Positions 52,758 to 61,782 are shown, numbered from the stretch's first letter. The stretch: DNA of 64,000 bases from Streptomyces amritsarensis (GCF_001953875.1 NZ_MQUR01000018.1:1-64000); one strand, 5' to 3'. Translations and numbers: made by a program. The notes: generated by a model from the letters alone, not told the origin.

Positions 52758-53402
52758 ATGCTGACGCTGCACGCCGCCGAACTCCTTGTGACCGGACCGG
52801 GGTCCGCGCCGCTGGCGGGCGGTGCGGTCCTCGTCGAAGGGGACCGGATCGCCCGTGTGGGCACGTACGAGGACCTCGGCTCGGCGCATTCGCACGCCCG
52901 GGTGCGCCGCTGGCCCGGGGTGCTCACGCCGGGGCTGCTGGTGCGCGGGGCGGACGAGCTGCTGGAGCGGACGTACTACCCGGACGACCCGTACGAGGTC
53001 ACGGAGCTCGGCGCGGACCCGATCACCGGCGGGGAGGCGCTGGAGGCCCTGAAGCTGACGGAGTCGCGGTGGGGCAACAGCGCCCGGCGCGGCACGCAGC
53101 GGCTGCTGGCCCGCGGGGTGGTGGCGGTGTGCGGCCGCTTCACGGTCGCGGCGGTGCGTACGGCGGTGTCCCGCTCGGGGCTGGCGATCCTGCCGCCGGC
53201 GCCCTACGAGGGGCGGCCCGACCTGGATCCCTTCGCGGGCCGGGAGTCGGCTGCGGAGGCCTTCCACGGGGTGCTGGAGCCGGGCGCGGCGGCGCGTTTC
53301 GCGGTGTTCGCGGTGGCGGACGAGGCCGAGTTGCTGACGCGGGGCGCCACCGCGTGCGTGGCCACCGTCATCGGGGGACGGCTGCTGCACCGGCGGCGCT
53401 GA
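52758..53402 (+). CDS. Truncated amidohydrolase/imidazolonepropionase-like protein
   Basis: 214 residues. The start resembles the small beta domain of the amidohydrolase superfamily (LTLHAAELLVTGPGSAPLAGGAVLVEGDRIARVG) and the conserved PGVLTPGLL turn occurs where metal-dependent enzymes have PGxxDxHxH. Here no HxH or later metal-binding His/Asp follows, and the barrel is far too short (full enzymes exceed 400 residues). Catalysis of the usual kind is unlikely. Located 19 bp behind mqnC; aminofutalosine deaminases belong to this superfamily, so a link with the pathway is possible. Its end overlaps the converging LuxR gene by 35 bp. Confidence 0.78.
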   Translation: MLTLHAAELLVTGPGSAPLAGGAVLVEGDRIARVGTYEDLGSAHSHARVRRWPGVLTPGLLVRGADELLERTYYPDDPYEVTELGADPITGGEALEALKLTESRWGNSARRGTQRLLARGVVAVCGRFTVAAVRTAVSRSGLAILPPAPYEGRPDLDPFAGRESAAEAFHGVLEPGAAARFAVFAVADEAELLTRGATACVATVIGGRLLHRRR

Positions 53403-53862
53403 GCCCGCCGTCGCTCCCGCCGGGCCTGCTCCCGCCGGGCTCGCTCTCGGCCGCCGCGCTCTCGCCGGGCCTGCTCCCCGCCGCCGTGCTCCCGGCCGCC
53501 GCGCTCCCGCCGGGCTCGCTCTCGCCGGGTCGGCCTCCGTCGAGGGCATCCTCGCCGGGCCCGGCGTCGGCGGGCCGGCTGCCCTCCCGGGCGAGGGCGG
53601 CCAGCAGGCAGGCCTGGAGGCGGCTGATCCCGCCGAGCTTGGCCCGTATGTTCACGACGTGGAACTTGACCGTGCTGACGGACAGTTGGAGTTCCCCGGC
53701 GAGTTCCCGGTTGGAGGCGCCGGTGGCCAGGCACAGGAACACCGCGGACTCCTGCTCGGTCAGCAGGGCTTCCCACGGCTGCGCCTCGTCCTGCGCCGGC
53801 GGCCCGTCCGGCTCCTCGTACGAGGGGAACCACGCAGGGACGCTGAAGCTGACGACGCGCAC
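53368..53862 (-). CDS. LuxR-family protein with low-complexity C-terminal tail
   Basis: 164 residues from GTG 53862 with GAGGAG eight bases upstream; GTG 53871 is also possible. A GerE helix-turn-helix occupies ~35-95 (LLTEQESAVFLCLATGASNRELAGELQLSVSTVKFHVVNIRAKLGG is its core). The remaining ~65 residues are a repeat of Gly/Ser/Glu/Pro/Ala units (GGSRPGES-like), coded by an imperfect tandem DNA repeat. No receiver domain. The tail may be a disordered linker or the frame may have extended into repetitive DNA. Confidence 0.8.
   Translation of the reverse strand: MRVVSFSVPAWFPSYEEPDGPPAQDEAQPWEALLTEQESAVFLCLATGASNRELAGELQLSVSTVKFHVVNIRAKLGGISRLQACLLAALAREGSRPADAGPGEDALDGGRPGESEPGGSAAAGSTAAGSRPGESAAAESEPGGSRPGGSDGGLSAAGAAAVPR
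53405..53535. repeat. Degenerate tandem repeat coding the LuxR tail
   Basis: Repeating unit approximating GCTCCCGCCGGGCTC / GCTCCCCGCCGCCGT (about 15 nt; GCCGGGCCTGCTC and GCCGGGCTCGCTCTC recur several times). It encodes the Gly/Ser/Glu/Pro/Ala tail on the minus strand. Imperfect copies suggest slippage expansion and old divergence. Confidence 0.6.
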
Positions 53863-53916
53863 GGTTCCCACTCCTCGATGCCCCCCGGTCGGCCCCTTAC
53901 GGAGGCCGGCCTTTCC

Positions 53917-54822
53917 CTAGAGGACGGGCGGACCGGACAGGTAGGTTCCATTCGCGTCGAAGGGCCAGGCGTTCGACTTGCATCCCCCAAGGCCCTTGAT
54001 CTGCTGCATCATCGCCGGGGCGGGCTTGCCGGGGCCCGGGCAGCCCTCGTGGCCGCGGCCGATCTCGTGCCCGACCTCGTGGTTGACGATCAGTGCCCGG
54101 TACTCCTCCACCGAGCCGCTGAACTGGGGCGAACCCTCCTTCCAGCGCTTGAGGTTGACCACCACGACATGGCCGACCCGGCAGTTGGTCTCGCCGATGA
54201 GCTCCGGGGTGACCACGTCGCACAGGAGGTCGGTGGTCTTCGGCGTCGCGATCTTGACGGTGAAGTCCACCGGCTGCCCCGCCCCGACGAGTTGGAAGCC
54301 GTAACGCGGGTCCCTGGTCCAGCCGCGCGGGTCCCCGAGGATCGCCTCGACGGAGCGGGCGGCGGCCTCCGGGTCTATCCCGCTGCCCTCCTCCACCTCC
54401 AGCCGCCAGCGCCGCGTCGTCCCCTTGCCCTGAGCGCTGCCGGAAGCGGACGACCCGGTGAAGGTGCCCGGCTTGCCGGGGGTCGCGGGGGCACCGGTGG
54501 ACGGTGAGGGCGAGGGAGCCTGCGGCGAGGGTGCGGCGGGGGACGGCGCGGCCTCGGGGGACTTCGCCCCGCCCTGCGGGAGGGGGTTCCCGGCGGCGTC
54601 GGTGCCTTCCCCGTCCGGTGCGTCGGCCTGTGCGGCGGTGCGGCCCTTGGCGGCCGTGGTGGTCTCGTCCTCGGGCAGCAGCGCGTAGGCGGTCGCCGAT
54701 ACGGCGACCAGCGCCGCGGAACCGAGGAGGATCGTGCGCCGCAGCCGCCTGCGCCGCTCGGCCCGGCGCCTGGCGCGCGGGCCGTCACGGCGGGAGCGAC
54801 CGGTGGAATGGCCTGCCGGCAT
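53917..54822 (-). CDS. DUF3152 metalloprotease-like secreted protein
   Basis: 301 residues from ATG 54822 (AGGAAG upstream). A basic cytoplasmic N-terminus, one transmembrane helix (TILLGSAALVAVSATAYALL), a long Pro/Ser/Ala linker, then a DUF3152 domain (~135-301). This holds LIVNHEVGHEIGRGHEGCPG, an HExxHxxxxxH zinc-protease motif, and Cys pairs (LLCDVV...TNCRVG, CPGPG...GGCKS). Displayed outside the membrane. Proteolysis is plausible from the motif but has not been assumed as proven. Confidence 0.9.
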   Translation of the reverse strand: MPAGHSTGRSRRDGPRARRRAERRRRLRRTILLGSAALVAVSATAYALLPEDETTTAAKGRTAAQADAPDGEGTDAAGNPLPQGGAKSPEAAPSPAAPSPQAPSPSPSTGAPATPGKPGTFTGSSASGSAQGKGTTRRWRLEVEEGSGIDPEAAARSVEAILGDPRGWTRDPRYGFQLVGAGQPVDFTVKIATPKTTDLLCDVVTPELIGETNCRVGHVVVVNLKRWKEGSPQFSGSVEEYRALIVNHEVGHEIGRGHEGCPGPGKPAPAMMQQIKGLGGCKSNAWPFDANGTYLSGPPVL

Positions 54823-55087
54823 CGTGAAGCTTCCTGTTCGCGGCGGCCACTGCCGGACCCGCCCACGGTTGTGGTCTCGATCCGGTGGGTGACCCTCACC
54901 GGGCCGCACGCTGGCAGTCAACGCGTATGCGGCGTAGCAGCGTAACTGTCCTTCGGAACAGTTCTACGGTCGGGTACGGACCCGCCACGGCGCGGTACGG
55001 CGGAGCCCGCGCCGCCGGGGCCCCTGCGGCCTGAGAGGATGGGGCCGTACCCGCCGATCCGCATCGCAACACGAGGGGCGAACGCCA

Positions 55088-55780
55088 GTGACAAGGGCCT
55101 CCCTGGACAAGCAGCCGCATGAAGTCGCCTCCATGTTCGACAGGGTCGCGGCGAACTACGACCTGACCAACGACGTCCTCTCCCTCGGCCAGGACCGGGT
55201 GTGGCGCAAGGAGGTCGCCAAGGCGGTCGACGCGCGCCCCGGGCAGAAGGTCCTCGATCTGGCCGCCGGTACGGCGACCTCCTCGCTGCCCTTCGCGGCG
55301 ACCGGCGCGTACGTCGTCCCCTGCGACTTCTCCCTGGGCATGCTCATGGAGGGCAAGAGGCGGAACTCCTGGCTTCCGCTGACCGCCGGCGACGCGACGA
55401 AGCTGCCGTTCAAGGACGACGTCTTCGACACCGTGACGATCTCCTTCGGTCTGCGCAACGTCCAGGACACCGACGCGGCGCTGCGCGAGCTGTACCGGGT
55501 GACCAAGCCCGGCGGGCAGGTCGTGATCTGCGAGTTCTCGCAGCCCACCTGGGCGCCGTTGCGGACGGTCTACACCGAATACCTGATGCGCGCGCTGCCG
55601 CCCGTCGCCCGCGCGGTGTCCTCCAACCCCGACGCGTACGTGTACCTCGCCGAGTCCATCCGCGCATGGCCCGACCAGCCGGCGCTGGCCGGCCTGCTGC
55701 AGAAGGCCGGCTGGTCCAAGGTCGCCTGGCGCAACCTCAGCGGCGGCATCGTCGCCCTGCACAGAGGCACCAAGGCCTGA
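55088..55780 (+). CDS. menG: Demethylmenaquinone methyltransferase
   Basis: 230 residues from GTG 55088. UbiE/MenG family: [28 protein letters not shown] motif [18 protein letters not shown]-like [30 protein letters not shown] and the [19 protein letters not shown] motif. Methylates demethylmenaquinone, the last ring step. Four bases before the glutaminase gene. Also named mqnG in the futalosine scheme. Confidence 0.95.
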   Translation: MTRASLDKQPHEVASMFDRVAANYDLTNDVLSLGQDRVWRKEVAKAVDARPGQKVLDLAAGTATSSLPFAATGAYVVPCDFSLGMLMEGKRRNSWLPLTAGDATKLPFKDDVFDTVTISFGLRNVQDTDAALRELYRVTKPGGQVVICEFSQPTWAPLRTVYTEYLMRALPPVARAVSSNPDAYVYLAESIRAWPDQPALAGLLQKAGWSKVAWRNLSGGIVALHRGTKA

Positions 55781-55784
55781 CGCC

Positions 55785-56729
55785 GTGCCCGACGCCCTGT
55801 CCCCCGACTCCGGGTCCCTGGACTACAAGCCCCTGCTGGAGCGGATCGCCGCCGACGTCGCGCCGCTGCTGGGCAGGGGCACGCCCGCCGAGTACATCCC
55901 GGCGCTCGCCGCGGTGGACCCGCGGCAGTTCGGTATGGCCGTCGCCGATCTCGACGGCAACGTCTTCGGGGTCGGGGACTGGCAGGTGCCTTTCTCCGCC
56001 CAGTCGATCACCAAGGTCTTCGCGCTCGCCCTGGCCCTGGCCGAGGGCGGCGACAGCCTGTGGGAGCGGGTCGGCCGGGAGCCCTCGGGCAACCCGTTCA
56101 ACTCGCTCGTACAGCTGGAGTACGAAAACGGCATCCCGCGCAATCCGTTCATCAACGCGGGCGCCCTCGTGGTCACCGACCGGCTCCAGACGCTGACGGG
56201 CGACGCGAGCAGCGAGGTGCTGGAGTTCCTGCGGCAGGAGAGCCAGAACCCGGACATAGGCTTCGACGCCGAGGTCGCCGCCTCCGAGCAGGGCCACGGC
56301 GACCGCAACGCGGCCCTCGCGCACTTCATGGCCTCGTACGGGAACATCGACAACCCGGTGCCCGCTCTGCTGGAGCACTACTTCTGGCAGTGCTCCATCG
56401 AGATGAGCTGCGCGGACCTGGCCCGCGCCGGGCGGTTCCTGGCCCGGCACGGGCTGCGCGCGGACGGCTCGCGGCTGCTGACGCGCAGCGAGGCCAAGCA
56501 GGTCAACGCGGTGATGATGACCTGCGGGACGTACGACGCGGCGGGCGAGTTCGCCTACCGTGTCGGGCTGCCCGGCAAGAGCGGGGTGGGCGGCGGGATC
56601 GTCGCCGTCGTCCCCGGGCAGTGCACCCTCGCCGTGTGGAGCCCCGGACTGGACGCCCGGGGCAACTCGGTCGCGGGCGTCGCCGCGCTGGACCGCTTCA
56701 CGACCCTGACGGGCCTGTCCGTCTTCTGA
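55785..56729 (+). CDS. glsA: Glutaminase
   Basis: 314 residues from GTG 55785. Serine-type glutaminase of the beta-lactamase-like fold: PFSAQSITKVFALALAL with the SxxK active site (Ser74, Lys77), NPFINAGALVVTD, and the later YRVGLPGKSGVGGGIVAVVPG block. Hydrolyses L-glutamine to glutamate and ammonia. Directly follows menG (4-bp gap) and may be read with it, though pathways are unrelated. Confidence 0.95.
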   Translation: MPDALSPDSGSLDYKPLLERIAADVAPLLGRGTPAEYIPALAAVDPRQFGMAVADLDGNVFGVGDWQVPFSAQSITKVFALALALAEGGDSLWERVGREPSGNPFNSLVQLEYENGIPRNPFINAGALVVTDRLQTLTGDASSEVLEFLRQESQNPDIGFDAEVAASEQGHGDRNAALAHFMASYGNIDNPVPALLEHYFWQCSIEMSCADLARAGRFLARHGLRADGSRLLTRSEAKQVNAVMMTCGTYDAAGEFAYRVGLPGKSGVGGGIVAVVPGQCTLAVWSPGLDARGNSVAGVAALDRFTTLTGLSVF

Positions 56730-56756
56730 CGCCCCGGTCCGCCGCCGCCGGGACGC

Positions 56757-57299
56757 TCACCGGGGCGGCGGCAGGTCCCGCAGGTCCAGGGCGTAGCGGC
56801 GGGCCGGGTTCCCGCCCGGCGTGGTGAACTCCTCGGCCAGGGTCATGCCGAGCCGCTCCGCCACCGCCACGGAGCGGGCGTTGTCGGCGTGGATCATCGC
56901 CACCACCCGCTCGATCCCGGCTTCGCGGACCCGCTCCAGGGTGGCCAGCGCCGCGGCGTACGCGTAGCCGCGGCCCCAGGCCGCCCGCCCGAGCCGCCAG
57001 CCGATCTCGATCTCACCGACCGGCCCCCACGCCTTGTCCGCCGGCCAGGGCTGCGCTCCGGTGAAGCCGATCACCTCGCCGTCGCCGTCCAGCAGCGTCC
57101 ACAGGCACAGGCCGAGCTGCGCGTCGTGCATGCGCTGGCGCGCGGTGAACTCCTCGTACTCCGAGAGCTCGGCGGGACCGCCGAGGAACTCCATCACATC
57201 GGCGTCGTTGAAGACGCGGTGCCAGCTGTGGGCGTCCTCATCGGTGGGCACGCGCAGCCCTACCGCCGGGAGCGGGGGCCGGGTCGGCGAAGTCGTCAT
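56757..57299 (-). CDS. GNAT-family acetyltransferase (RimJ/RimL type)
   Basis: 180 residues from ATG 57299. GNAT motif A: EIEIGWRLGRAAWGRGYAYAAALATLERV with the R/QxxGxG-type RAAWGRGYA; RVVAMIHADNARSVAVAERLGMTLAEEF matches motif B of the RimJ/RimL group. No signal. Substrate likely a protein N-terminus or small amine but not readable. Divergent from the reductase at 57397. Confidence 0.92.
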   Translation of the reverse strand: MTTSPTRPPLPAVGLRVPTDEDAHSWHRVFNDADVMEFLGGPAELSEYEEFTARQRMHDAQLGLCLWTLLDGDGEVIGFTGAQPWPADKAWGPVGEIEIGWRLGRAAWGRGYAYAAALATLERVREAGIERVVAMIHADNARSVAVAERLGMTLAEEFTTPGGNPARRYALDLRDLPPPR

Positions 57300-57396
57300 C
57301 GGGGCAGCCCTTCGGATCGCGATCTCTCTCGCTGCATAGACTGCACATGTCCGGTGCCGCCTGGCACCCTTTATCGAGCCTTCGGGAGACCCCGCA

Positions 57397-58680
57397 GTGA
57401 CCGAGCTCCTCTCCGAACACTCCGCGGACGTGATCGTCGTCGGGGCCGGGCCCGCCGGCTCGACCACCGCCTACTACCTCGCCAAGGCCGGATTGGACGT
57501 CCTGCTGCTGGAGAAGACGGCGTTCCCGCGCGAGAAGGTCTGCGGCGACGGACTGACCCCGCGTGCCACCAAGCAGCTGGTGGCGATGGGCATCGACATC
57601 TCCGAGGAGGCCGGCTGGCTCCGCAACAAGGGCCTGCGGATCATCGGCGGCGGCCAGCGGCTCCAGCTGGACTGGCCGGAACTCGCCTCCTACCCGGAGT
57701 ACGGACTCGTCCGCAAGCGTGACGACTTCGACGAGACCCTGGCCCGCCAGGCCCAGAAGGCCGGCGCCCGGCTGTACGAGCGCTGCAACGTGGGCGAGCC
57801 CGTGCGCGACGCCCGTACCGGCCGCATCACCGGCGTACAGGCGAAGCTGGGCGAGGAGAAGACCCCGGTCACCTTCCACGCCCCGCTGGTCGTCGCCGCC
57901 GACGGCAACTCCTCCCGGCTGTCCCTGGCCATGGGCCTGCACCGGCGCGAGGACCGCCCGATGGGCGTCGCGGTGCGCACGTACTTCACCTCGCCGCGGC
58001 ACGACGACGACTACCTGGAGTCCTGGCTGGAGCTGTGGGACCGGCGCGGCCCGCAGGACCGGCTGCTGCCCGGCTACGGCTGGATCTTCGGCATGGGCGA
58101 CGGCACGTCCAACGTCGGCCTCGGCATCCTCAACTCCTCCTCCGCCTTCAAGGAGCTGGACTGGCGCGAGGTCCTCAAGGCCTGGTGCGCCTCGATGCCG
58201 GAGGACTGGGGCTACACCCCCGAGAACATGACGCAGCCGATCCGCGGCGCGGCGCTGCCGATGGCCTTCAACCGGCAGCCGCACTACACCAAGGGCCTGC
58301 TGCTGGTCGGAGACGCGGGCGGCCTCGTCAACCCGTTCAACGGCGAGGGCATCGCCTACGCGATGGAGTCCGGCCAGATCGCGGCGGACGTCATCGTGCA
58401 GGCGCAGGCCCGGTCCACGCCGGCGCAGCGCGAGCTGGCGCTGCACAACTACCCGAAGGTGCTCAAGGAGACCTACGGCGGCTACTACACGCTGGGCCGC
58501 GCCTTCGTGAAGCTGATCGGCAACCCGAAGGTCATGAAGGTCGCCACGCAGCGCGGCCTGACCCACCCGCTGCTGATGAAGTTCACCCTGAAGATGCTGG
58601 CCAACCTGACCGACCCGGCGGGCGGCGACGCGATGGACCGCATCATCAACGGCCTCTCGAAGGTGGCCCCGAAGGCCTGA
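57397..58680 (+). CDS. Geranylgeranyl-reductase-family FAD oxidoreductase
   Basis: 427 residues from GTG 57397. FAD-binding dinucleotide fold DVIVVGAGPAGSTTAYYLAKAG, the family motif FPREKVCGDGLTPRA, VVAADGNSSRLS and GLLLVGDAGGLVNPFNGEGIAYAMESG. In actinobacteria relatives (MenJ-like) saturate double bonds in the menaquinone polyprenyl chain. Position between the menaquinone methyltransferase and nuo supports that role here. Terminates at the 58708-58744 hairpin. Confidence 0.94.
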   Translation: MTELLSEHSADVIVVGAGPAGSTTAYYLAKAGLDVLLLEKTAFPREKVCGDGLTPRATKQLVAMGIDISEEAGWLRNKGLRIIGGGQRLQLDWPELASYPEYGLVRKRDDFDETLARQAQKAGARLYERCNVGEPVRDARTGRITGVQAKLGEEKTPVTFHAPLVVAADGNSSRLSLAMGLHRREDRPMGVAVRTYFTSPRHDDDYLESWLELWDRRGPQDRLLPGYGWIFGMGDGTSNVGLGILNSSSAFKELDWREVLKAWCASMPEDWGYTPENMTQPIRGAALPMAFNRQPHYTKGLLLVGDAGGLVNPFNGEGIAYAMESGQIAADVIVQAQARSTPAQRELALHNYPKVLKETYGGYYTLGRAFVKLIGNPKVMKVATQRGLTHPLLMKFTLKMLANLTDPAGGDAMDRIINGLSKVAPKA

Positions 58681-58690
58681 CGGCGCGGGC

Positions 58691-58981
58691 TCACGAAGGA
58701 CGGCGCTCACGGATCCCCCGACCCTCCGGGTCGGGGGATCCGTGCACGGTGCGCACGCACCGGGCCAGGAGGACCAGGCCGCACACCAGCAGTGCGCCCG
58801 ACACGGTCCATCCGGCCGCGAGGACGAGGGCATGCCCCGGCTTCTGCCAGGGGCGGGCGATGTTCAGCAGCCAGCCCCCGACGGCGAGGAGCCCGAGGCC
58901 GAGGGCGGCCCGGGCCGCGGTGGGATCGCCGGCCTCGCCGGCCTCACGGGGCTCGTACGGCCGGGTGCCCTGTGTGCCCAC
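58691..58981 (-). CDS. Small membrane protein, unknown
   Basis: 96 residues from GTG 58981 with GGAGG about ten bases upstream. Two hydrophobic segments (AALGLGLLAVGGWLLNIA and LVLAAGWTVSGALLVCGLVLLA) and a hydrophilic tail. The tail is encoded by the terminator hairpin of the opposite gene (58708-58744), so the exact C-terminus may be shorter in relatives. Unknown function. Confidence 0.65.
   Translation of the reverse strand: MGTQGTRPYEPREAGEAGDPTAARAALGLGLLAVGGWLLNIARPWQKPGHALVLAAGWTVSGALLVCGLVLLARCVRTVHGSPDPEGRGIRERRPS
58708..58744 (+). terminator. 17-bp perfect hairpin after the reductase gene
   Basis: CACGGATCCCCCGACCC (58708-58724) and GGGTCGGGGGATCCGTG (58728-58744), loop TCC, 28 bp after the stop at 58680. 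Confidence 0.8.
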
Positions 58982-59137
58982 GGGACCACCACCTCCAGGG
59001 TCTGACGCTCAGGGCCTGCCCCGCCATCCTCTCAGGCCCCCCGCGGGCCGCTTCGACGCGGCCGCCGGGGCGGGTGCCGGCATCCCGTGCCGGCATCCCG
59101 TGCCCGGTGTGCGGCGAACCTCCGGGAAACGACTCCA

Positions 59138-59176
59138 GGGCCGGTACTCCACCCCCGAGCGGGGGAGTACCGGCCC
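59138..59176 (-). terminator. 13-bp hairpin after the NlpC/P60 gene
   Basis: GGGCCGGTACTCC (59138-59150) pairs perfectly with GGAGTACCGGCCC (59164-59176), 47 bp beyond the minus-strand stop at 59223. The gap 58982-59137 shows no gene. Confidence 0.7.
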
Positions 59177-59222
59177 TCGGCCGTGTCTGCTGCCGGGACC
59201 TGAGCGGGGCTCAGGGGCGGGC

Positions 59223-60053
59223 TCAGAGGACGCGGACGGCGCCCGTCGGCTTGTCGTAGCTCAGGCTGCGCTCGACGATGCCCGTGCTGGGGTTCTGCGC
59301 GCCGACGAACTTGCCGCCGCCGACGTAGATGGCGACGTGGTACGCGCTGCCCTTGGAGCCCCAGTAGAGGATGTCGCCCGGCTGGAGGGCGTTCAGGGAG
59401 ACGGAGGTGCCGGCCGAGGACTGCGCCTGGGACATGCGCGGCAGGGAGATGCCGGCCTGGCGGTAGGCGGCCTGGACGAGGCCGGAGCAGTCGAAGGAGG
59501 ACGGGCCGGTGCCACCCATGACGTAGGCCTTGCCGACCTGCGCGCGGGCGAAGTTGACGATGGCTGCGGCGGAGCCGGTCGCCGGGGCCGTCACGGTGCC
59601 GGTGCCCTGCGGGGCCTTCGCGGGGGCGGAGGCGGTCTTCAGCGCGGTGCGCTCGGAGTCGCGGGTGGCGCGCTCGGCCTCGGCCTTGCGGTCCGCCTCC
59701 TCCTTCGCCTTCTTCTCGGCGGCCTTCTGGGCCGTCTCCTTGGCCTGCTTCGCCTCGGCGGCGGCGCCGGTGCGGGCGCTCTCCTCCTGGGCGGTCAGTT
59801 CGCCTTCCACGGCGGCCAGACGGGTGTTCTCGGCGGCCGTGGTGACCGCGGAGGAGACCTCGGCGGCCAGATCCAGGTTCAGGACCGGCATTTCGAGCGT
59901 CGTCTCGGCCACGGGCTCGGACGGGGACGCGCTCGCGGTGCCGGCCATGGCCAGGGTGCTGAGGACGCCACCGGCAACTCCGGCGCGGACCGCGAGCTTC
60001 GAGGCGCTGCGGCGGGGCTTCCGGTGGCTGGGTATGTGAGCGGTGTGGGACAT
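59223..60053 (-). CDS. Secreted NlpC/P60 (C40) peptidase
   Basis: 276 residues from ATG 60053. Signal peptide (VRAGVAGGVLSTLAMAGTASA), a helical, probably coiled-coil region (~65-150; Ala/Glu/Lys-rich AEKKAKEEADRKAEAERATRD), then the C40 domain (~165-276): SSFDCSGLVQAAYRQAG (catalytic Cys), SAYHVAIYVGGG (His) and VGAQNPSTG (third residue). Cleaves peptide stems of peptidoglycan. A candidate Crp site lies 240 bp upstream; no ydaO switch pattern seen. Confidence 0.93.
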   Translation of the reverse strand: MSHTAHIPSHRKPRRSASKLAVRAGVAGGVLSTLAMAGTASASPSEPVAETTLEMPVLNLDLAAEVSSAVTTAAENTRLAAVEGELTAQEESARTGAAAEAKQAKETAQKAAEKKAKEEADRKAEAERATRDSERTALKTASAPAKAPQGTGTVTAPATGSAAAIVNFARAQVGKAYVMGGTGPSSFDCSGLVQAAYRQAGISLPRMSQAQSSAGTSVSLNALQPGDILYWGSKGSAYHVAIYVGGGKFVGAQNPSTGIVERSLSYDKPTGAVRVL

Positions 60054-60852
60054 GAGGACTACCGCTATCAGGGCGCCAGGGGTCCCTTCAAGAAACGTGG
60101 GCTGCGCCACAGTTGCGCGCGAACGGCGCGAACCGGGCGCGTCTGGCTCCTTATTGACGCCGTAACGGGCGAAACGGACAGGCCCTCACAGGGCTGTGAT
60201 CATGGGGTTTCAGTAATAAGTCCGAATTGATCCTCGGACTACCATCCCTCCGCACAGATGGCCAAGCCCGCTTTCGGAACGCCTGATTCAGAGTGGCGCA
60301 GGTCACAGAAGGATCACGCCATGCGGACGCTGTGGCCGACCCGTGACCTTCCTGTGAAGTGGGGCCCCGCCGCCGGAGGGGGTTCGTGAACGGATGCACG
60401 CACTCGACGGCCCGCCGCACCCTCGCATGCCCCGCGTCCACCTCCGTACACGCGGGCTCCCCCGACCGGGCGACGCCGATCCCCATATCATCAAGGGCCG
60501 CCGGATGCCAATTTGCCTGCACCCGCCACGGTTTGATAGGGCGGGGCGCCTTCCACCTGCGAGAACGGCCTCGAATGTCACCTTTGGTGATCATGCGGAT
60601 GCTTCGCGTATGAAGATCACCACTCATCGGACTTCATGATCGTTCGTCAGGTGGTGGAGATCACAAACTCGGTGTTGTTACCCGTGTCGCAGATCACAGA
60701 CGAGCAGGCATAAGATGCGCACCAGTCCGGCTTGTGAACTGCCTCACATGTGCACGATCTTCGCGAGGCGGGGCACGCACCCCGCTCCCACCGGGAGGGG
60801 CTCCGGCCGGCGGCGGTCCAACGGTCAAGGACGACTGGAAGGAGCGAGGAGC
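60054..60852. other. 800-bp non-coding region between the peptidase and nuoA
   Basis: No convincing gene. The interval is AT-richer than the flanks around 60190-60260 and 60590-60720 and holds six GATCAC/GTGATC elements (near 60191, 60311, 60589, 60615, 60659, 60691), two of them in AGATCACAAAC and AGATCACAGAC. A TAAGAT -10-like box lies at 60711. It must carry the nuo and peptidase promoters; the repeated element suggests a shared regulator. Confidence 0.55.
60293..60306. promoter_or_regulatory. Candidate Crp site GTGGCGCAGGTCAC
   Basis: Matches GTG(N)6GNCAC exactly, 240 bp upstream of the NlpC/P60 start and 547 bp upstream of nuoA. A chance match is possible. Confidence 0.35.
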
Positions 60853-61212
60853 GTGAATGCGTACGCGCCCATCCTCGTGCTCGGCGCCCTCGGCGCAGGG
60901 TTTGCGATCTTCTCCGTGGTCATGGCCACGCTGATCGGCCCAAAAAGGTACAACCGGGCGAAGCTCGACGCCTACGAGTGCGGCATCGAGCCGACGCCGA
61001 TGCCGGCGGGCGGCGGTCGCTTCCCCATCAAGTACTACCTGACGGCGATGCTCTTCATCGTCTTCGACATCGAGGTTGTCTTCCTCTACCCCTGGGCCGT
61101 CACCTTCGACGCCCTGGGGATCTTCGGGCTCGTCGAGATGCTGCTCTTCGTGCTCACCGTCTTCGTCGCCTACGCCTACGTATGGCGCCGCGGCGGCCTG
61201 GAATGGGACTGA
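60853..61212 (+). CDS. nuoA: NADH-quinone oxidoreductase subunit A
   Basis: 119 residues from GTG 60853 (AAGGAGCGAGGAGC upstream). Three transmembrane helices and the conserved KLDAYECGIEP loop with FDIEVVFLYPWA, standard for NuoA. Membrane subunit of complex I at the quinone-module interface. First gene of the nuo operon, 15 bp before nuoB. Confidence 0.96.
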   Translation: MNAYAPILVLGALGAGFAIFSVVMATLIGPKRYNRAKLDAYECGIEPTPMPAGGGRFPIKYYLTAMLFIVFDIEVVFLYPWAVTFDALGIFGLVEMLLFVLTVFVAYAYVWRRGGLEWD

Positions 61213-61227
61213 GGGGCTGAATTTCCC

Positions 61228-61782
61228 ATGGGACTGGAAGAGAAGCTGCCGAGCGGCTTTCTGCTCACCACCGTCGAACAGGCCGCGGGGTGGGTGCGCA
61301 AGTCGTCCGTCTTCCCGGCGACCTTCGGCCTCGCCTGCTGCGCCATCGAGATGATGACCACCGGAGCGGGCCGGTACGACCTGGCCCGCTTCGGCATGGA
61401 GGTCTTCCGCGGCTCCCCGCGCCAGGCCGATCTGATGATCGTGGCCGGACGGGTCAGCCAGAAGATGGCGCCGGTGCTGCGCCAGGTGTACGACCAGATG
61501 CCCGCTCCCAAATGGGTCATCTCCATGGGGGTTTGCGCATCCTCGGGCGGAATGTTCAACAACTACGCGATCGTCCAGGGCGTCGACCACATCGTCCCCG
61601 TGGACATCTACCTCCCCGGCTGCCCGCCCCGCCCCGAGATGCTGATGGACGCGATCCTCAAGCTCCACCAGAAGATCCAGGGCGGAAAGCTCGGCGTGAA
61701 CCGGGAGGAAGCGGCCCGCGAGGCGGAGGCGGCGGCCCTCAAGGCCCTCCCCACCATCGAGATGAAGGGGCTGCTCCGGTGA
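61228..61782 (+). CDS. nuoB: NADH-quinone oxidoreductase subunit B
   Basis: 184 residues. Carries the N2 cluster ligands: the tandem cysteines in [11 protein letters not shown], the [14 protein letters not shown]ys and the [12 protein letters not shown]ys. N2 passes electrons to menaquinone. Stop overlaps the nuoC start (GTGA). Confidence 0.97.
   Translation: MGLEEKLPSGFLLTTVEQAAGWVRKSSVFPATFGLACCAIEMMTTGAGRYDLARFGMEVFRGSPRQADLMIVAGRVSQKMAPVLRQVYDQMPAPKWVISMGVCASSGGMFNNYAIVQGVDHIVPVDIYLPGCPPRPEMLMDAILKLHQKIQGGKLGVNREEAAREAEAAALKALPTIEMKGLLR

Noticed and set aside
60151..60627. Minus-strand 158-codon frame in the nuo upstream region
   Set aside because: Composition is unlike Streptomyces coding DNA and no ribosome site; region better explained as regulatory.
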